From positions 1 through 16,114 of the forward strand of contig CBFICO010000056.1 of NCBI GenBank assembly GCA_965661115.1: DNA of 16,114 nucleotides. The letters are read 5' to 3'. The translations under genes and the position numbers were made by a program. Of this stretch, positions 13,596 through 16,114 are shown one piece after another. The notes under the pieces are model-generated. The model was not told the origin of the DNA. It made no database searches and saw only the letters and a list, made by a program, of their open reading frames with translations. The stretch comes from UBA6770 sp965661115. GTDB taxonomy: Bacteria > Bacteroidota > Bacteroidia > Flavobacteriales_G > Salibacteraceae. The number at the start of each line of letters is the position of its first letter. Within the stretch, counting starts at the first letter, position 1.

Positions 13596-15285
13596 GCTTT
13601 TTACCGAATAATTTTTTGCGGGTAAACATCAACGCAAACCCTAATATCACAATGAATAATATTGGAAGTACAATGTTTATTACCTGCCACTTGTTTTTTT
13701 CTTTGGTTGTTTTGGTTCTGTCTAATAGTCTGATTTTAAACTCCTTGGCTCTAACTTCTAGCAAGCCAGAATCGTCTAGCAAATAGTTTACGCAATTGAG
13801 CAAGAAGTCTTTGTTAGCATAAATTCTACGGGTGTATTTATCATATCCCAAAGCAAAGAACTCGCCACGTTCTTCGTTTACGTCGTTTTTAATGATGTCT
13901 GCATCAGATAGGAAAATTTGCTTGGCATTTGGGTAGCTTTCTGCTCTAAAAGCGATGTTGGGGTCGTTTATAATTCGCTTTGGAATTCGGTTTACAAAAT
14001 TCGACTTGAATTTCCCTTCAACCAACACTCCAATTTTTTGGGGACCATTGTTGTATTGCCTTTTATCGGGTTTGGTTCTTAGTACATTAAAACTGACCCT
14101 AGCTGGAGTACTCACCAATTTTGAGTAGTTAGAAGATGCCAGTAAGGTGGTCTTTTTTAGACTGTCTTGTTTTCCAACGTAATCGATGCTCGAAGCAAAT
14201 TTTACGGCTATGGCATCCAAGTTTTTTACGATTGGGTTTTTAGCTTTTGTTACCACCATCGGGAAGTAGGGCCAAGGAAAGAATTCTTGTCTTGGAGCAT
14301 TTCCAATGTTTCCAGTTACAATAGGAATCGACATTGATTGTAAGTCCATAATAAGGTCGCGGTTTACTCGAACGCCGTACTTAAACAGGATATCGTCTAA
14401 GTTTAAATCTCTAGGAATAGATAGAGCAGTAGTACTGTTTTTAAGACTGTCCATGGTGGCAATAACCGGTTCGTAAATCCAAATTGCCGCACCACCTTTC
14501 ATGATAAACTGGTCAATAATAAATTTGTCTTTGTCGTTTATGGCTGAATCTGGCCCTGCTATTATTATAGCGTCGTATTCTCTTAAAGCATTTAACTGAC
14601 CGTCAATGGTAACGTGACCTACACCGTAAAATTCGCTTAAGGATTTTTCGAAATCGGCAACCTCTAATTCGCTGTGTTCGCCATGCCCGTGAATAAAGGC
14701 AATTTGTTTTTTGGTAACCGTGGTAACGCTTTTAAGCATGCGTGTAAACTCATATTCCAATTGCTGAATAGAGTTGTTGATCATCACCGCCTCTTGCACG
14801 CCAATTTGCGATTTTAAAATTTGCCATGGAAGTGATTGGTCTCGATAGGTTACCACCGCACCCGCAAAAATTATTTTCTCTGATGCTTCTTCTACCGATT
14901 GTTTTCTGAGGGTGGTTGGCTTTAACCCTTCTTTTACCAATTTCTGATAGGTTTTTTGACGTTCTTTTTCGTTTAAATCGGCACTTGGGTCAATAAACTC
15001 ATACTGCAAGTTTTCTCCAGCATAAGCTCTAAACTCGTCGAGTAATTCTTGAGTAGCATCTCGCAATCGTTTATAGTCAGCGGGTAAATCACCTTCTAAA
15101 TAGATGCGCACAAAAACAATGTCTTCTAATGATTTTGCTTGATTTTCCGATACTTCAGATAAGGAGTAACGTTTGTCAAACGTGAGGTCTAATCGCTCAA
15201 AGTAAAAGCTACCTGCAACATTTAAAAGCACAATTACAGCAATGCCTAAAACCAGTGATACTATGTCGTTTGAACGTCTGCGCAT
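13585..15285 (-). CDS. gldG: Gliding-motility ABC transporter auxiliary protein GldG
   Basis: Membrane-anchored extracytoplasmic partner of the GldA/GldF ABC transporter, which is needed for gliding in Flavobacterium johnsoniae. The protein has 566 residues. A transmembrane segment at about 8-27 is followed by the characteristic FYFERLDLTFDKRYSLSEVS. A large soluble domain follows, with KKQIAFIHGHGEHSELEVADF and YDAIIIAGPDSAIND in the middle. A second transmembrane segment lies at about 534-553 before the basic end KKLFGKKHEK. The gene follows gldF after one nucleotide and overlaps the DUF4340 gene by 11. The ATP-binding subunit GldA is not in the window. Related gene pairs also occur in bacteria not known to glide, so gliding itself is not proven. 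Confidence 0.92.
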   Translation of the reverse strand: MRRRSNDIVSLVLGIAVIVLLNVAGSFYFERLDLTFDKRYSLSEVSENQAKSLEDIVFVRIYLEGDLPADYKRLRDATQELLDEFRAYAGENLQYEFIDPSADLNEKERQKTYQKLVKEGLKPTTLRKQSVEEASEKIIFAGAVVTYRDQSLPWQILKSQIGVQEAVMINNSIQQLEYEFTRMLKSVTTVTKKQIAFIHGHGEHSELEVADFEKSLSEFYGVGHVTIDGQLNALREYDAIIIAGPDSAINDKDKFIIDQFIMKGGAAIWIYEPVIATMDSLKNSTTALSIPRDLNLDDILFKYGVRVNRDLIMDLQSMSIPIVTGNIGNAPRQEFFPWPYFPMVVTKAKNPIVKNLDAIAVKFASSIDYVGKQDSLKKTTLLASSNYSKLVSTPARVSFNVLRTKPDKRQYNNGPQKIGVLVEGKFKSNFVNRIPKRIINDPNIAFRAESYPNAKQIFLSDADIIKNDVNEERGEFFALGYDKYTRRIYANKDFLLNCVNYLLDDSGLLEVRAKEFKIRLLDRTKTTKEKNKWQVINIVLPILFIVILGFALMFTRKKLFGKKHEK

Positions 15286-15286
15286 A

Positions 15287-16018
15287 TTACCACTTTCTGC
15301 TATCGAGCTTAAGTTTGGTGAGCATTAAAAACAAGGCGATTAAACTCAAGAAGTAAATTACGTCTCGGCTGTCAATCACACCTCGGCTCAGCGAAATGTA
15401 ATGTTCGTTTACCCCTAATTTGAGTATGATGTGATCGGCAATTCCAAATAACTCGAGGCTACTGATAGATTCAAATCCAACGTAAACAAAAAAGCATAAG
15501 AATACCGCCAGTACAAAGCTCACAATTTGATTGTTGCTGATGCTTGACGCAAAAATTCCTATCGATACAAACCCAGAAGCCAAAAAGAATAGTCCTATGT
15601 ATGAGCCCCACATAGCACCTGTATCCACATTAAATTTAGGAACCCCTATAACGCTAACCGTGTAGTAGTAGATTAACGTTGGTATCAAGGCTACCATCAC
15701 CAATAAAATCCCTGCCAGGTATTTACTCCATACTATGTTCCACTCAGATAAAGGTTTGGTAAGTAAAAGCTCTATGGTTCCGTTGCGAGTTTCTTCAGAG
15801 AACATGCGCATGGTGATTGCTGGGGCTAAAAACATAAACACCCATGGAGCAAGCACAAAAAGCGCGTCAATATTGGCATAGCCAGCGTCTAAAATGTTGT
15901 ATTGACCCGGAAAAACCCAAAGAAACAATCCTACCACTAGCAAAAAGATAATGATAACCATGTAGCCTATCAGGGAGTTAAGGAAGTCGTTTATCTCTTT
16001 TCTAAGTAGAACAAGCAT
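15287..16018 (-). CDS. gldF: Gliding-motility ABC transporter permease GldF
   Basis: ABC-2-type integral membrane permease, 243 residues. I count about six hydrophobic segments (roughly 17-37, 51-70, 99-121, 137-159, 165-184 and 218-234). The conserved cytoplasmic stretch RMFSEETRNGTIELLLTKPL (71-90) after the second segment is the typical contact region for the ATPase in ABC-2 permeases. With GldG and a separately encoded GldA it would form the transporter. The start is an ATG at 16018 and the gene is first in a three-gene operon with gldG and the DUF4340 gene. A promoter with an exact -7 box lies just upstream. Confidence 0.92.
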   Translation of the reverse strand: MLVLLRKEINDFLNSLIGYMVIIIFLLVVGLFLWVFPGQYNILDAGYANIDALFVLAPWVFMFLAPAITMRMFSEETRNGTIELLLTKPLSEWNIVWSKYLAGILLVMVALIPTLIYYYTVSVIGVPKFNVDTGAMWGSYIGLFFLASGFVSIGIFASSISNNQIVSFVLAVFLCFFVYVGFESISSLELFGIADHIILKLGVNEHYISLSRGVIDSRDVIYFLSLIALFLMLTKLKLDSRKW

Positions 16019-16037
16019 TTAAGCCGAATTTGGCGGT

Positions 16038-16067
16038 CAAAATTAGAATAAATCTCAAGGGAGAAAA
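16038..16067 (-). promoter_or_regulatory. Candidate promoter of the gldF operon
   Basis: On the minus strand TAATTTTG (16045 to 16038) matches TAnnTTTG exactly. TTTT (16067 to 16064) lies 18 nt upstream as a weak -33 box. Transcription would begin near 16031, about a dozen bases before the gldF ATG. The remaining bases to the window end show no gene. Confidence 0.5.
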
Positions 16068-16114
16068 TTAGGGGGTGTAAAGAATTCTAAAAGGTTTTGT
16101 TTATAGTTTGAATA

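Overview
The window looks like chromosome of a member of the Bacteroidota, most likely a Flavobacteriales relative. The reasons are low-GC DNA, a SusC/FecA-style TonB-dependent receptor with a carboxypeptidase-regulatory-like N-terminus, the gliding genes gldF and gldG, a short (286-residue) primary sigma factor of the type seen in this phylum, almost no Shine-Dalgarno sites, and several promoters matching the phylum consensus TTG/TTTG - about 17-21 nt - TAnnTTTG. Most of the genes are housekeeping genes. I see no prophage, CRISPR array, transposase, rRNA or tRNA.

Layout. Plus strand, 1-3999: the 3' part of a FecA-like outer-membrane receptor, then a SulP-family anion transporter with a STAS domain. 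Minus strand, 4131-8351: htrA (periplasmic protease), then rpoD (primary sigma), then a long-form glyceraldehyde-3-phosphate dehydrogenase with its own promoter and terminator. Plus strand, 8683-9468: dapF (lysine and peptidoglycan precursor synthesis), convergent with a minus-strand DEAD-box RNA helicase (9609-10889). Minus strand, 11352-16018: gldF, gldG and a DUF4340 protein form a tight operon (1-nt gap, then an 11-nt overlap), followed by dnaN (beta clamp) with its own consensus promoter and a strong terminator.

The less ordinary content lies between the genes. A family of short palindromic repeats, with arms CGTCATTCC / GGAATGACG, occurs in three intergenic regions (5731-5926, 8587-8652, 9537-9584). 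One pair brackets a 156-bp MITE-like unit. At dapF, a 16-bp direct repeat of the start-codon region flanks one of these palindromes. The upstream copy sits just behind a consensus promoter but now reads ATG-AAG-TTT-TAA. This suggests that an insertion duplicated and displaced the dapF start by 146 bp and left a three-codon upstream ORF. The helicase has a leader of roughly 195 nt with a hairpin and a six-codon upstream ORF whose stop overlaps the gene's ATG. The gap and htrA genes each have a perfect inverted repeat next to the promoter or start.

Start codons given here are the ATGs I judge most likely. Five of the longest open frames begin at TTG or GTG codons further upstream, and I shortened those. 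For the receptor, the frame is open to the window edge, so the gene is 5'-partial.
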